DNA of 64,000 bases from Antedon mediterranea (taxonomy: Eukaryota; Echinodermata; Crinoidea; Comatulida; Antedonidae). Of this stretch, positions 1 to 11,391 are shown one piece after another (position 1 is the stretch's first letter; each line of letters begins with the position of its first letter). Location of the stretch: positions 25,852,070-25,916,069 of the forward strand of contig NC_092671.1 in assembly GCF_964355755.1 (NCBI RefSeq), in the 5' to 3' direction. The notes under the pieces were generated by a model that ran no database searches, had not been told where the DNA came from, and was given only the letters and a program-made list of their open reading frames with translations. The position numbers and the translations under genes are program-made.

Positions 1-844
1 ATTAATCTTTAAGTTGTGAGACGGCCAGTCATAGTAACCCAAGTACTGAAGATGAAAGGGTACCAGTGATACACAGCTGCATACAAGATAAGAAGAAAGT
101 ATCAGTGACGTACGTGAACCACTGAAGAAGAAGAAAGTACGAGTACAGGTCAGTGTTGAGAACTACGAAACATTTTTTTTTATCCAGAATGTTAACATTC
201 CCTAATATTGAAATTTATTTGTTGTTGTTCTGCTTAAATCTATCTACTTCAATATATTTTTAGGAAATACTAAACCATACCTACAGAAGTGTTTCTGATG
301 CATCTATTAGCCTCTTTACATCATCATCATCGTCGGTCACCGTCTCCTAGCTCTGGTTCAACATCGTGGCGGTGATGGTCATCTCCTCTGGCCAACTTCG
401 TCGTTGTCTCTTCTGGTCAACTTTTACCTTAAGAAAATGGCGAAACCTATAATTTTAAAAAGAAAAGAATTGAAACGCTATGGCTCGGACGAAGACGAAG
501 TTCCCAATAATCGTCTATGATACAGAATAATACGCAACGTACAAAATATAGAAACAGAAGTGGTCCTCATTATGAAATTTAAATTTATGTACAAAACTAA
601 AATCGGATTATTGTTTTGTCTGTAGACGAAATGCGAAGTTGTATTATTGGTTTATTGCTAATGAATTAAAGTATAATGAAAAATTTAAATTTTAATAATA
701 TAGTTTGTTTAAATCATATTTGTTATCTGCAATGGTTAATTAAATTTCAGTGAAAAATATTTGTGTACGTACTACTTTTAAAAGGTTATCGATTTTATTA
801 TGTATATTTTTTGTTGTACTTAGTTTAATGTGAATGTGTTTACC
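1..844. other. AT-rich DNA without a recognised gene
   Basis: No frame longer than about 70 codons that looks like a gene. A 27-codon ATG frame at 437-520 (+) has a favourable start context (A at -3, G at +4) and a charged product ending in an SDEDE-type acidic stretch. It stops at once and I see no clear splice donor, so I do not call it a gene. Otherwise I see AT-rich sequence and a short CATCAT run near 318-331. Confidence 0.5.
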
Positions 845-958
845 ATGGCTCTGTCTACACTCAAATTTAATGCGACAAAAAAAGTGATATCCCCATATTA
901 ACACAATGACGTCATTTGTCAACTCGCTTGCGTTGCGTCTACGTGCTTGTGGTTCCAC
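845..958. mobile_element. Possible diverged MITE
   Basis: The left end (GGCTCTGTCTACAC) and the right end, read on the other strand (CTCTGTGGAACCAC), are similar, as in a worn terminal inverted repeat. The interior right half (TCAACTCGCTTGCGTTGC) closely matches the right half of the MITEs at 9853 and 12214. It has no coding capacity; the reverse-strand frame across it is accidental. The boundaries are approximate. Confidence 0.35.
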
Positions 959-1157
959 AGAGAAGTCTGGAAGTCAGTTCTTCATGACTAAAACATTGAA
1001 TCGCAGGATTCAGGTATTGAGGCAATTCACCGAGTACGCCAGTGACATTGTTTCAAATTTACTTTTTCGGTTCTACTAAAAATGAATGAAATATATAATT
1101 TAAGCGCTCAGTGTGGGAAATCTAGAGTGACAGGTGGCATGTTATCTGTATATAATG

Positions 1158-1316
1158 ACGTTAAACCATTCTTGAATACGTACGTGTGCGACGTTTCGAA
1201 TTCAAACAAATCTCTATCTGGCAACGACTAGATGTTGGTGGTTGCTAGAAGTACTGTAGATTTGAACAAGTTGAGACGCCGCGCGCACACATACGTATTC
1301 ATGAATGGTTTAACGT
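1158..1316. mobile_element. Palindromic MITE, about 159 bp
   Basis: The ends form an inverted repeat of roughly 33 bases with two or three mismatches: the left arm begins ACGTTAAACCATTC and the right arm ends GAATGGTTTAACGT. The interior is also roughly palindromic (CAAACAAATCT against AGATTTGAAC; CAACGACTAG against TGGTTGCTAG). This is the form of a non-autonomous DNA element. No clean target duplication is visible. Confidence 0.6.
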
Positions 1317-1802
1317 AAAGCATTGTATATATTTTTCGAAGATGGTGTGCTATTTATTGTATAATAATGTTTGAGAAGTAAATTAGTACGTCAACAGCCT
1401 TTCACAATTCACATGTATTTTGAAAGATATTATTATATAAATGATTTTTTAAAAATATATATATTGTATTGGCTGATGCATAGATTAGTTTACCCTTTAG
1501 TATAAATAAAAACTAGCCACTAGTCGTCAATTGACATATGGATTTGTTATCCCATACCATAGTTATAAGTTGACCAATGAAGCCATCTGGAATAGGCCTA
1601 ACCTTTAATGTTAACATCAACACATGAAAATAAAATGTCTGGAGAAAATCTACAATGTCTATTAAATAAAGGTGATTGGGACATACCTTTTAATATCTTC
1701 TGGAACATTGGTCCTAGTGAATGTGAATTACATCCGTAACGTTTAATGTGGCTCCTAAACACTGCTTTCATGGTGAGAACTATTTTTCACGGAACCCTCA
1801 GT
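1317..1802. other. AT-rich spacer
   Basis: No coding frame, RNA gene or repeat recognised. It lies between the palindromic element and the left end of the 3.7-kb transposon. Confidence 0.5.
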
Positions 1803-1919
1803 AGTCAGGTGGCTTAGCAATTTTAACGTTACCGGCCGGACAAAAGTACCAAAATTGGCATGGAGTTTCCTTTCAACCTATCTATTGATTTTATCCGTGG
1901 AACCCACTTGATCGGTTCC

Positions 1920-2290
1920 GATTTTCCAAGATGGCTGCCAAAATCCAAGATGGCCGCCAGAAAAAAGGAAATGCCATATATCTGGCTGTAAAACTCGTAA
2001 ATCAACAAATGGGGTGTCAATTTAAGGGTTTCTGGGGTCAATAAAACAGATGCTGGTTATGCCATATTGCTCAGACCACCTATTTCCAAGATGGCGGCCA
2101 AATTTCAAAATGGCCCCCAAAAAAGGGAAATGTTGTGTATGGCACTGTAAAAATCGGAAATGAACAAATGAGATATTAATTCAGGGGTTTCTGGGTTCAC
2201 CGAAACAGATGCTGGTCAAGCCATTTTGCTCAGGTCACCCATTTCTAAAATGGCGGCCAAATTTCAAAATGGCTGCCAAAAAAACCCCAA
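1920..2290 (+). repeat. Left subterminal repeats with YY1-like motifs
   Basis: Three units of roughly 160 bp, each containing a pair of ATGGCGGCC/ATGGCTGCC-type motifs (around 1927, 2086 and 2243). CCAAGATGGCGGCCA at 2086-2100 matches the known YY1 consensus AAGATGGCGGC. The units are inverted relative to those in the right end of the same element. Confidence 0.7.
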
Positions 2291-2436
2291 AATTTTGTGT
2301 AGGCATATGTGGGTTAAAAATCAGAAATTAACAAAAATAATGTATGAAAAAGGTTTACTTGGCTCGACTTGTTAATGGTTATTGAACTTCTATAATAGCT
2401 ACATTACAGTTTACAGTTAAGTACAGTTGATTTACC

Positions 2437-4523
2437 CTATTTGGATGAACATGTGCACCGGCAAAGAGATGTGCAAGGCAGATTTGCCTTGCTGCATTTG
2501 CAGACTGTACAGGCCCTTTTGCAGCCACATTTCACAAATTCTCTGCAAGCTTTAGATGCCTCTGGACCAGACCGGTTCAAATGAGTTCCCAACTTTCACC
2601 CATGCATAGTCGGTTAGACACGGAATTGTTTGTTGAGATAACATGCATGTTGTCCAGATGCCAGCTTGGTATACGGCCCTCCTAGTGCATTCTGAGTAGG
2701 TGGTATCTTGTCAACAGCTTGCCGTTTCTGGCTGAACACTTCCATCCGAGCACAGTTAACATTCATGGCGTTACTTGTTTTGTCATAAACTACGACAACT
2801 AGTCTCTCGATTCTTTGAAATGATTCAGAATGTAAGTGAAGATGCTCAAACGGATGTGCGGCAAAATGAAGAAAGGCATCCGTAACTTCGTCATACGCAC
2901 TCCATGCCTGCCAAAACGATTTCTTCCCTTTACCTCTAAACGCTGAGGTAGTATTACATCCTGACAGTGAGTGGAAAATTGGCAGGGAACGTGGTTTACG
3001 TTCACCGAGATGTGCACAAATGGCGTTGATACTGTAATGAGTGTAGTTCTTTCCAGTTCCAAATGCTATCCAGAGATCAAGATCAGCATTTATCTGAGAG
3101 AGGTCATGAAACACACCGATAAGAACAACGACAACATCTGTATCCACAGTTCGCACCTGGATGGATTTTGCTCCATTTTCCAACCCGTGCTTCACGTGAA
3201 CCACAATCCTAGTGTCTGCTTCCTCTTGATGACAGCTGGACATTTTGAACTGCGTTCCAACATGTAACATGCTCTCCAGATGTGATATATACCGAACACT
3301 CAGGAGGGATGCTGCAATCCGCAACTTTTGATGAAAGGAATTCAAAAAGTTCTTCCTTGTTGATTGGATCACGGAGGAAGTCATTCCAGGTGCCCGGCAG
3401 TTTGGTATCACCTGATACTTTTCTACGCACACCTTTGCCTCGTTTCTCCCTGGTTCCCTCCTTAAGGCTATCTGTTCGGTATTCGTCCCACACAACATCC
3501 ACTCGCTTTGTGTTACGTAGCTGCCGTTTCAGATGGGGTATAAACACGTTGTCAGCCTATTCTTTGAATGTTGAGACATCGCACCATCCAGAACTTTGCA
3601 GTCATATAATACAGGTGCCTCTGTGTGGTTTGATTCGATACATTGTAACAGATGACATTTGGTACCAGACAGATTAAGCTTTCCAAACTCAGACAGGGAT
3701 GGAGGATACGACTGTACTTCGTGTGCAAAGAATTCACTGATGTCACCATCTCTATTTTGTAAGGAAATGTATAACTGGCCGAAGAGTGCCACATTGTTCT
3801 CAAGCACCTTTACTTTCTTGCAATCCTTTGATTTGACTTTGAGCTTTATTGAGAGCAAGGGTAGTGAACACACGTTGAGAAGTTCTCTTGAGTTCTTTGA
3901 GATCGTACATGTATGGAACGACTACGATCCACGAGCACGGTCTTCACATACTCTTGACACTTCTTTGTACCTGTATCTTCTAGTGTACGGATTGTATCCA
4001 CTACTGCCTCATTCGCGCAGTTACGACTATCAAGAGTTACCAACTCAGGGAAGTCATCCAGGAAGGGATTTCCTATCTTGCGTATTGTGTTAGATAGACT
4101 ATCAACCTGTCGCTGGAAGGTTTTCTGTGCTACAAGTCCCTGTTCATGGTGTTCAAAGTTAGCTGGGTTTTCCGGATCATCGTCATGAATATATTTATTC
4201 TCATACTGTCTGGCAAGCTCGGGTCCGGCAGTCATCCAGCGTCTGAAGGCAACTGGATTCTCTGTAAGTCCTACTACACCACCGGATGCATTCTCCACTT
4301 TATTCTCTTGCTCATGCGCTTGGTCTATTGAAATCGCAGAGTATCTGTGTAACAACTTTGCGATTGTCCAGTGATTCCAAGTTTCAAACTCATATTTGAT
4401 CTCTTGTGGCAATGCCTTCATGTCTCTAATGTGTACAGGCAGCCACCGGGAATAGTTCACATGATCTAACGCAAAGAACAATGGCACGAGTGCCTCTAAT
4501 ACAGAAACATATTCAAGAAACAT
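2437..4523 (-). pseudogene. Decayed transposon-associated gene (uncharacterised family)
   Basis: The protein is read in pieces: 4523 to about 3846, 3873 to about 3529, 3547 to about 3240, about 3240 to 2614, then a last piece ending in TAG at 2437-2439. The frame therefore changes at least four times. Recognisable stretches, in order, are a DHVNYSRWLPVHIRDM segment, GLTENPVAFRRWMTAGPE, RDGDISEFFAHE, VDVVWDEYRTDS, QEEADTRIVVH, VDTDVVVVL and SGCNTTSAFRGKGKKSFW. The end is cysteine-rich, with a CGCK...CKC...CTSLCRC pattern. I recognise this order from large families of uncharacterised repeat-associated proteins in corals, lancelets and fish. The DTD and acidic residues would suit a nuclease fold, but that is inference. 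The 5' part is missing, since the frame begins inside the conserved region. Confidence 0.7.
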
Positions 4524-4585
4524 TTATTGACCAAAAATATTATATAACATTAACAATGGTTTGCATATAATATATATAGTCGAGA

Positions 4586-4621
4586 GACTACAAAAGGCCC
4601 GATGGGCCTGTCGCTGTAGTC
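4586..4621. repeat. Two-part perfect hairpin
   Basis: GACTACA (4586-4592) pairs with TGTAGTC (4615-4621), and inside it AGGCCC (4595-4600) pairs with GGGCCT (4604-4609) around a GAT loop. An AT-rich tail with AATAATAATAA follows. It may be the structured 3' end of a small retroelement inserted in the larger transposon. Confidence 0.45.
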
Positions 4622-4734
4622 CCTCTTTACATTATACAAATAATAATAAACATACAATAGGAAGTCTGAAAAATATGAGAATCATAATCTCATAGTGTGC
4701 GATCATGTTCCAGAACTTGAACGTGGGCCATTTT

Positions 4735-5400
4735 AAAATTTGACCGCCATCTTGGAAATGAGTGACCTGAGCAAAATGGATTGACCAGTAGCTGTTTCAG
4801 TAACCTCAGATACCGCTGAATTGACACCTTATTTGTTCATTTATGATTTGTACAGCCTTATATACAATATTTCCTTTTTTTTGGCACCCATTTTGAAATT
4901 TGGCCGCCATCTTGGAACTGGGTGACCTGAGCAAAATGGGTTGACCAGCATCTATTTCAGTGACCTCAGAAACCCCTGAATTGACACCTCATTTGTTCAT
5001 TTCTGATTTTTACAGTCTGATATATGACATTTGATTTTTTTGGCGGCCATTTTGAAATTTGGCCGCCATCTTGGAATTGGGTGACCTGAGCAAAATGGGT
5101 TGACCAGCATCTATTACAGTGACCTCAGAAACCCCTGAATTGACACCTCATTTGTTCATTTCTGATTTTTACAGTCTGATATATGACATTTGATTTTTTT
5201 GGCGGCCATTTTGAAATTTGGCCGCCATCTTGGAAATTGGTGGTCTGAGCAACATGACATGACCAGCTTCTGTTTTAGTGACCCCCAGAAACCCTAACAT
5301 TGACACCCCATTTGTTGATTTATGAGTCTTACAGCCAGATATATGGCATTTCCATTTTTCTGGCGGCCATCTTGGATTTTGGCCGCCATCTTGGAAAATC
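4735..5400 (-). repeat. Right subterminal 159-bp tandem repeats
   Basis: The phrase GAAATTTGGCCGCCATCTTGG starts at 4895, 5054 and 5213, an exact period of 159, with weaker flanking units near 4735 and 5374. Each unit carries one or two GGCCGCCATCTTGG motifs, the reverse complement of a YY1-type site. The bases between motifs are also conserved. Confidence 0.8.
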
Positions 5401-5527
5401 GGACCCGATCAAGTGGGTTCCACGGATAAAATCAATAGATAGGCCGAAAGGAAACTCCCAGCCAAATTTGGTACTTTTGTCCGGCCGGTAACGTTAATCC
5501 TGAAAATTGTTGCTAAGCCACCTGACT

Positions 5528-6164
5528 TTAAACTGGTTTTCCATAATTGACGCCATGCTCGTAGCAAGGAGGGTTTTTACAGCGAATCCCCTTAACCGAA
5601 TGCGAACTCCTATCCTCCACATGCCCATACCCCCACCTCTTCTTTGAAGCGTAACTCACAGTACAACAAGTTATCAAATTGAACAATTCGTAAACTCGTT
5701 CGTGAACAACTCATAACTTCTTTCCAGCGCACATACCACTCAAGAGTGCTCAAGGCGCATTTAAAAATAAAAAACAATTCATTCAAGTTCCTGACAAATA
5801 AAATGCAATCCCCATCCGTTCTCGTTCTGTCGCGGCCCCGGGCACCTACCTAGGTGATCAAACAAAGGAGCTGGATACACATTTGCCTTGTTGCCACAGG
5901 ATGCTCAGAGACAACAACCAAGACAGAGGCACCCCAAAGATAATGCTGGCCAGGAAAAAGTATACAGTGTACTATACAATTCTAGTCTAAAACTTTAAGA
6001 AACCTCATGATTTCCATATGCCTTAATGAATAAATGTGTTTTTAATAATTTTTTGGAAGTATCAACAGTTTCCATAGTCGAGGAGCCGTAACGGTGAAAG
6101 CTCGATCTCCTCATGAGTGGTGAGACTTATACTGATGTAGAAGCAGCGTATCACTAGAACGCAG
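5528..6164. other. Spacer without a recognised gene
   Basis: Mixed composition, with a few GC-richer patches around 5830-5870. No convincing frame, RNA gene or repeat. It separates the transposon from the LINE remnant. Confidence 0.4.
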
Positions 6165-8050
6165 ATTACGCAGTGACAAAAGCATGAACAAGTTGTTTAG
6201 CTGCTGTCTCATTAATAAACTTGCGAATACTTCGGATGTTTCTTAAGTGAAAAGACGACGCAGAAATGGTTTTTGAGATGAGAAATCATAGTCACACCCA
6301 TATCTATTTCAACCACAAGATTTCTAACCTGCCTAGCCGGGTCAATTTGGGTTTCACCAATGTAGATAAAACTTGGTGGCAGTTTTTCCAACCGCTGTTG
6401 TGATCCGAAGAGAAAATATTCTGTTTTTTCCTCGTTTAATTTAAAAAAGTTGTTTTTCATCCAGACACTCAATTCATAGATACAATGTTGGAGCAATTCT
6501 AAAGAAATGTCACTGTGTGTCATTGTAGGTTTAAATAAAATATAACGCTGACTATCGTCACCATAAACATGATAGTAGAGATCATATTTACTAATGATAT
6601 CCCGTATCGGGTGTAAATACATTGTAAAACCATTGCGGCCCAAGAACAGATCCTTGTTGTACCGAAAAGTTTTAAAAAGAAGCTTTTGAGATAGCATCAC
6701 CAATACATACGTGTCGAGCGCTTTTTTTCAAATATGACTGGCACCAATCAAGTGCATTTCTTTCAATACCAATATACGTACTGAGTCTATTTAACAACAC
6801 AGAATGGTCAACCGTATCAAATGCTGCACCATCCATCGCACGTACTGTAGGATATCGTTATTTACACGAAGTAATGCCGTTTCATTACTATGATGCACTC
6901 TTGTAGGCAGATTTCCTCCTCACTTGCAGGTTCAAACTGTATGGACCTAGTTAAACCATAAGATATATTACATTTATCAGAAGCAGTTATAACTTCTGCT
7001 GTATTTTCATTTTCTAGAGAATCACGAATTGATTTAATTTTACTTACAAAAACAACACAGTAAATCTTTTAGCAAGAGCTTCATCTGAGACACAGACGAA
7101 GGAAGGAGCGATGTAAGTTTATTTACTAAATTGAAAAGTTTCTTTTGATCACCTGTGCAGTAACTAACCAGACTAGAGTAATACCGCGTCTTGGCCTTTT
7201 CAATCAGTCCGTTTACTACGCATCTTTGGTCACAGTATTCCTATCTATCCTTAAGAAGCTTTAATTTCATCCACTTACGTTCAAGTTGACGACGTACTTT
7301 CCGTTCAGATCGAATTTCATCTGTATACCACGGTTTAGCTTCCCTTTGCCTACTTGTTTTTTTTTTTGAACTGGTGCATATAAATCAAGTACAGCTCTGA
7401 GATCAGAATAGCTTTCTACACTATCTTCAAGAATTACACTTACATCGGTTATATTAGACTCACAAGCTTGAATGTCATTTGTAAATTTCTCAATATCAAT
7501 TTGTTTTAGGTTGCGACCTTTTCTTACAGTTTTATGTGTTGTGGGCCGTTTAAGAACAAACTTGTAAAATATGGCAAAATGATCTGACAGGTCAGGGTGT
7601 ATCTTTACATCCGAGAGCAGTAGATCATCTCTAGTGATGATTAGGTCGAGGCAGTGCCCACTACAGTGTAAGGGTTCATTTATATGCTGCTGGAGACCAA
7701 ACGATTTAAGCAGTCCTTTAAATCTATTCGCTGCCACATTTTTAGTATTATCCATTATGAATATTGAAATCTCCACAAAAAAACAATTTCAGACGAAAAG
7801 AGAATAGTCAAACAACATTTTTTCAAAGTCATTGAGAAATTCTGGTGGTCGATATATGTTAACTAAATGAAGAGATTTCGATTAATCTGCACATGTATAG
7901 CTTCAAATGATGCATATAATTATATGTAAATCAGTTTTCATGTTTACAACTAAGCTAGACTTAGACAAATCTCCAACACCACCCCCTGTTTTGTCCACCC
8001 TAGGGACATGCACAAAGCAGTTAAAGTGGAGTGGAGTTAAATCTCCAATC
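6165..8050 (-). pseudogene. Truncated, frameshifted L2/CR1-type LINE (endonuclease and reverse transcriptase)
   Basis: Read from 8050 downwards. The endonuclease part shows FVHVPR, TGGGVGDL and NIYRPP, then GLQQHINEPLH and GHCLDLIITR, followed by WYTDEIRSERKVRRQLER. The reverse transcriptase part shows ETALLRVNNDILQ, AAFDTVDHSVLL, QQGSVLGP, a catalytic-box remnant YGDDSQ, and WMKNNFFKLNEEKTE. It ends near 6170 in ETAAKQLVHAFVT. Several frameshifts (one at the T-run near 7360) and stops break it. The YxDD box reads YGDD where most relatives have YADD. Both ends are missing. The longest intact pieces are 7776-7267 and 6703-6212. L2/CR1-like clade membership rests on motif resemblance. Confidence 0.85.
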
Positions 8051-9060
8051 CATTTTTATTAGTGTTGGTTGAGAATTAGACATGTCAATCCTCGCCATTT
8101 CTTTTGCCCCATGTATACCATTAGTATTAGCTTGGCATTCAGGCCTTGTATTGTAGATACCAGGTGTGATTCCTATAGCTACATCGTATATCTTTTTTTT
8201 CGTTTTTCGTTTTAGTCGCGTGCAACGCGACGCTACAGCTCACTTTGTCGGTCGGTCGGTAAACACTAATTTGTATATGGCCTTGTCTTAGTTTCATCTA
8301 GCCAAGTCAGTTTTGCACAGTATATTCCTTATGGCCAGGAATCGATGTGGTTATATTTTCATGGTGCGCAGTCCCACGTCAAGTCGGCTCCAAGTCAACT
8401 CGGCCCCCCGTCAACTCGGCCTCAAAAAGTATTAGGCCTACATATTACAATGGCAGGATATAGTACGGTTAGGCCTACATAATAGACGAAATAAAACGGA
8501 AATTTCAATGTAAATTATAACACACTGGACCTGATCGTTTTTTTTTGTTTAATTGATAGGTAGTATTTATTTATATTGTTGGTTAGTCTTAGTAAGAACC
8601 CTCAGTAATGTGTTTGTTATTAGATCTATTTTTTGATACAAGGATGTTCCCAGAAAGAATCGAAATATTCTTAGAAGGCCTATATATTATATAGATATTA
8701 TTAGATTAATACAGTAAAATAAAAATGTTTTTTTTTTGTATGTATTCTCTCTCAAATTATTAGCAATATGTCACGGTCAAAGTGAATAACTATATGTGAC
8801 ATTAAAATGGTATATTACAGTAACAAAATCTTTCACACATTTATTTTTTCGGGGGTACAATGACGATGTCAATCAAACTACCGAAGAGATTATGGAAACA
8901 AATTCGGAATGTTCTGTCATGTTAAAGTTCTATTGCAATTGTGCGCTATTCAAATTGTTTTTATTACTTTTGTGATTTGATTAAAATGGAGAATCCAACG
9001 AATACATTTTATGTATGGGAAATTAATCTAAAACACACTGAAGAAATCATCATGAAAAAT
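8051..9060. other. AT-rich spacer with small repeats
   Basis: No gene recognised. It holds a 7-bp hairpin at 8215-8231 (GTCGCGT, loop GCA, ACGCGAC), a TCGG run near 8249-8261, and short imperfect repeats of a GTCAACTCGGCC type at 8371-8423. The rest is AT-rich. Confidence 0.45.
8371..8423. repeat. Short tandem GTCAACTCGGCC-type repeats
   Basis: Roughly four imperfect units, each an AAGTCGGCTCC or GTCAACTCGGCC variant, in 53 bases. GC-rich against an AT-rich background. Confidence 0.5.
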
Positions 9061-9090
9061 GGCGTATTTTTATTTTGTCAAGCAAAAACA

Positions 9091-9177
9091 TTCGCCTTTT
9101 ACTAAAGATTTCCGTGTAGAGGAAAAACTGAGTTTTAACTCAATTTGTCTCAACCCTTGTTTTTTCTAACGAGGGTA
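9091..9177 (+). pseudogene. RNU5: U5 snRNA pseudogene (5' part lost)
   Basis: Loop I (CGCCTTTTACTAAAG), the GATTTCCGTGTAGAGG strand, the AATTTGT Sm-like site and the 3' hairpin are present. The 5' strand of stem I, which should begin ACTCTGGTTTCTC, is replaced by unrelated sequence, so the long stem cannot form. Confidence 0.8.
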
Positions 9178-9671
9178 ATTATGAAGTGTTAACGTCAGAA
9201 CTATTATTATTTAATTATTGTCAAGACAACCTACGAGATATACATTTATATTCTCAATGGTGATTTGTAGAATAAACTTTATTTGGTCAAGACGAAGCAG
9301 CTACACCGTACACATTATGATGTATTTTTAAATTAAATCACAGGCCTAAAAAATTACTAATAATTAGAGTCTTTAATTTTTTAAATACGTAGCGACGAAC
9401 GCGATTATCAACTTCAATAACTATTTTAAATATACAAATTAAGGCATGGGTTTTGTACTTTTTTCCACGTGTTGTTAATATTTATGTTACTATTTTTATA
9501 ATAATTTCTTTAACCTATATTAAGATACTTTAAACTTTTAGTGTTAAAAATTCCAATACAGGTTCAACAATACAGTACTAACTTTTGTTAATAACACAGA
9601 ATATTTGAAACCTATTTATTTTGATAGGTAATTTTATACATACAGTATTCCCATTGTCACAAGTTTTTCGT

Positions 9672-9790
9672 TACTCTGGTTTCTCTGCATCACGTATACA
9701 TCTTTCGCCTTTTACTAAAGATTTCCGTGTAGAGGAACAACTATTGAGTTTTAACTCAATTTTTCTCAACCCTTGTATTTCTACAAGGAT
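9672..9790 (+). ncRNA. RNU5: U5 spliceosomal snRNA, copy 1
   Basis: U5 snRNA forms the core of the U5 snRNP and aligns the two exons during splicing. The 119-base gene has the expected order: 5' strand ACTCTGGTTTCTCTGC, invariant loop I CGCCTTTTACTAAAG at 9706-9720, returning strand GATTTCCGTGTAGAGGAAC, a small stem GAGTTTTAACTC, an Sm-like site AATTTTTCT, and a 3' hairpin CCTTGTA/TACAAGG. One mismatch (ACATCTTT for AAATCTTT) weakens the stem next to loop I. A GAAATAAGAGTAGA stretch about ten bases downstream resembles the metazoan snRNA 3' box. The start is placed by comparison with known U5 and may be off by one or two bases. Confidence 0.9.
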
Positions 9791-9852
9791 AATTTATGAA
9801 ATAAGAGTAGAATAACATTGTTTATATAATTTGGTGAGGGTGGGATTACCAG

Positions 9853-9994
9853 TAAAGCTTGGTTCCCACACGCAATGTAAGTGATTTGACCAATCATAAG
9901 CGATGGATTATTCGAACAGTAGCTTGTCATTGGTCAACTCGCTTCCGTTGCACGTACGTCCTTGTGTTGCGTTTCTAGTGGGAACCACGCTTTA
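9853..9994. mobile_element. MITE, 142 bp, copy 1
   Basis: The ends AAGCTTGGTTCCCAC and GTGGGAACCACGCTT form an inverted repeat with one mismatch, flanked by TA on both sides as expected for a TA target duplication. The interior has a second inverted pair (TTGACCAAT and ATTGGTCAA). Non-coding. Confidence 0.75.
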
Positions 9995-9999
9995 GTGAA

Positions 10000-10700
10000 A
10001 GTTCTATCCTATACCTTATATGCCTACATACTTTATTTTGGAATCATTGTAGAGGTCTAACATTAATATGCTGTAAATCAACGGCTCAATGTAAATTGTA
10101 AAACCTACCATTGGCATGACATCAACTTAGTTTGATCTCCGCCAGAAAATCTTAAGAACTCGCTTTAACTTTCTAATTTTTGTAAAAAGTACTTGTCGAG
10201 CAGCAAAAGCAATACAGAATGTAAATAAATTAAAGTTATTGTTGGTATGGTAGTGTGGCAACTCGTTGGTACGAGCAACGCATGTACGCACCACGCAGAA
10301 ATTACGCGACGCACATGAAATCTTAAGCACGCAACAACACGATCGGCGAAAACTTAAAATAATTGAGAATTTCAAGAAAGCTTTGCGATCGATACTAAAT
10401 ATCAAGAAAAAAATAATACATTGTTGCAATAGACTATTCAGTCGTAATTATTTTGTCATTTTGTTAAAACTCTGTCTTAAATTTTACGAAATGGCAGCAA
10501 AATTGTCACCTGGAAAAATTAATTTGAATATGCAAATAAGTAGCACTGTTTCAACAGTTTTCAACTAGAAATATTTTAACTACAATTATTCTTCTTACTA
10601 TTAATAAGTTTAACACTTTTTGTAATGCTATATTTAGTTTATCTTACAACGCTTTTAAAATCTCTTACAATATCAGTTGGTTAATAACCAACACCTATGT
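10000..10700. other. U5 spacer, unique part
   Basis: Non-repeated AT-rich DNA between U5 copies 1 and 2. Overlapping 100-codon frames on both strands (10127-10429 and 10266-10568) have no recognisable motif and low-complexity composition. I treat them as chance. Confidence 0.45.
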
Positions 10701-10750
10701 ATTGCGATGTGGAATGACATACATATACTGTAAGTGACGTATTTGTCTTT

Positions 10751-10870
10751 ACTCTGGTTTCTCTGCATCACGCATAAATCTTTCGCCTTTTACTAAAGAT
10801 TTCCGTGTAGAGGAACAACTATTGAGTTTCAACTCAATTTTTCTCAACCCTTGTTTTTTGAACGAGGGTA
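10751..10870 (+). ncRNA. RNU5: U5 spliceosomal snRNA, copy 2
   Basis: A 120-base gene with every U5 element intact: ACTCTGGTTTCTC at the 5' end, a perfect AAATCTTT/AAAGATTT stem closing loop I, the GTAGAGGAAC strand, the ATTGAGTT/AACTCAAT stem, an Sm-like AATTTTTCT, and a 3' hairpin ACCCTTGTT/GAACGAGGGT with a G-U pair. This is one of the two copies most likely to work. The upstream CCTATGTATTGCGAT block is a diverged form of the block conserved before copies 1, 3 and 4. Confidence 0.93.
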
Positions 10871-11333
10871 ATTAAGAAATGTTAATGTCAGAAATGTAAT
10901 TATTATCAAGACAAGCTACGAGATATACATTTATATTCAAATGTGATTTTTAGAATACACTTTATTTGGTCATAATGACAGTACCCGTTTATGATGGGAT
11001 TTTTTTTATTGAAATCATAGGCCTAACAAATTACAAATAATTAAGTAATGATAATTTAATTGTTTTCAACACGCTATTGTACCGTATTTCATTGAACGCT
11101 GTGTTGTTACGTAACAACAAACGCGATTATCAACTTCAATAACTATTTCAAATATGCAAAAATGAAGGCATGGTTTTTGTACTTTTTTTCAATGGTTAGT
11201 CAATATTTACGTTACTATTTTTTTATAATAATAGTTTAATTTATATTACGGGACTTTGGATTTGTGGTGCTAAAAACTCCAAAAACAGATTCACAATTGT
11301 TTCTAACTTTTGTTGATAACACACACTATTTCA

Positions 11334-11353
11334 AACCTATTTATTTCGATAGG
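11334..11353 (+). promoter_or_regulatory. Putative snRNA proximal sequence element
   Basis: AACCTATTTATTTCGATAGG lies 39 to 58 bases before U5 copy 3 and is nearly unchanged before copies 1 (AACCTATTTATTTTGATAGG) and 4. That is the usual position of the PSE in metazoan snRNA genes. The call rests on position and conservation between copies; PSE sequence differs between animals. Confidence 0.5.
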
Positions 11354-11391
11354 TAATTGTATACATATACCGTTGTCGCATGTTTTTCTTT

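Larger units (their letters stand above)
1803..5527. mobile_element. DNA transposon-like element with long terminal inverted repeats
   Basis: The left end (AGTCAGGTGGCTTAGCAA, then TTAACGTTACCGGCCGG) reappears inverted at the right end, and the two ends stay closely similar for over 200 bases (1803-2040 against about 5290-5527). Inside each end lie direct repeats of about 159 bp. The middle holds a decayed gene on the minus strand. The right flank starts TTAA, but the left flank does not, so a TTAA target duplication cannot be confirmed. The superfamily is not assigned. With a frameshifted gene the copy is not autonomous. Confidence 0.75.

Noticed and set aside
437-520. 27-codon ATG frame with good start context
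   Set aside because: Too short, with no clear splice donor and no known protein match that I can support.
10127-10568. Overlapping 100-codon frames on both strands in the U5 spacer
   Set aside because: Unsupported by motif; lies between non-coding RNA genes in AT-rich DNA.
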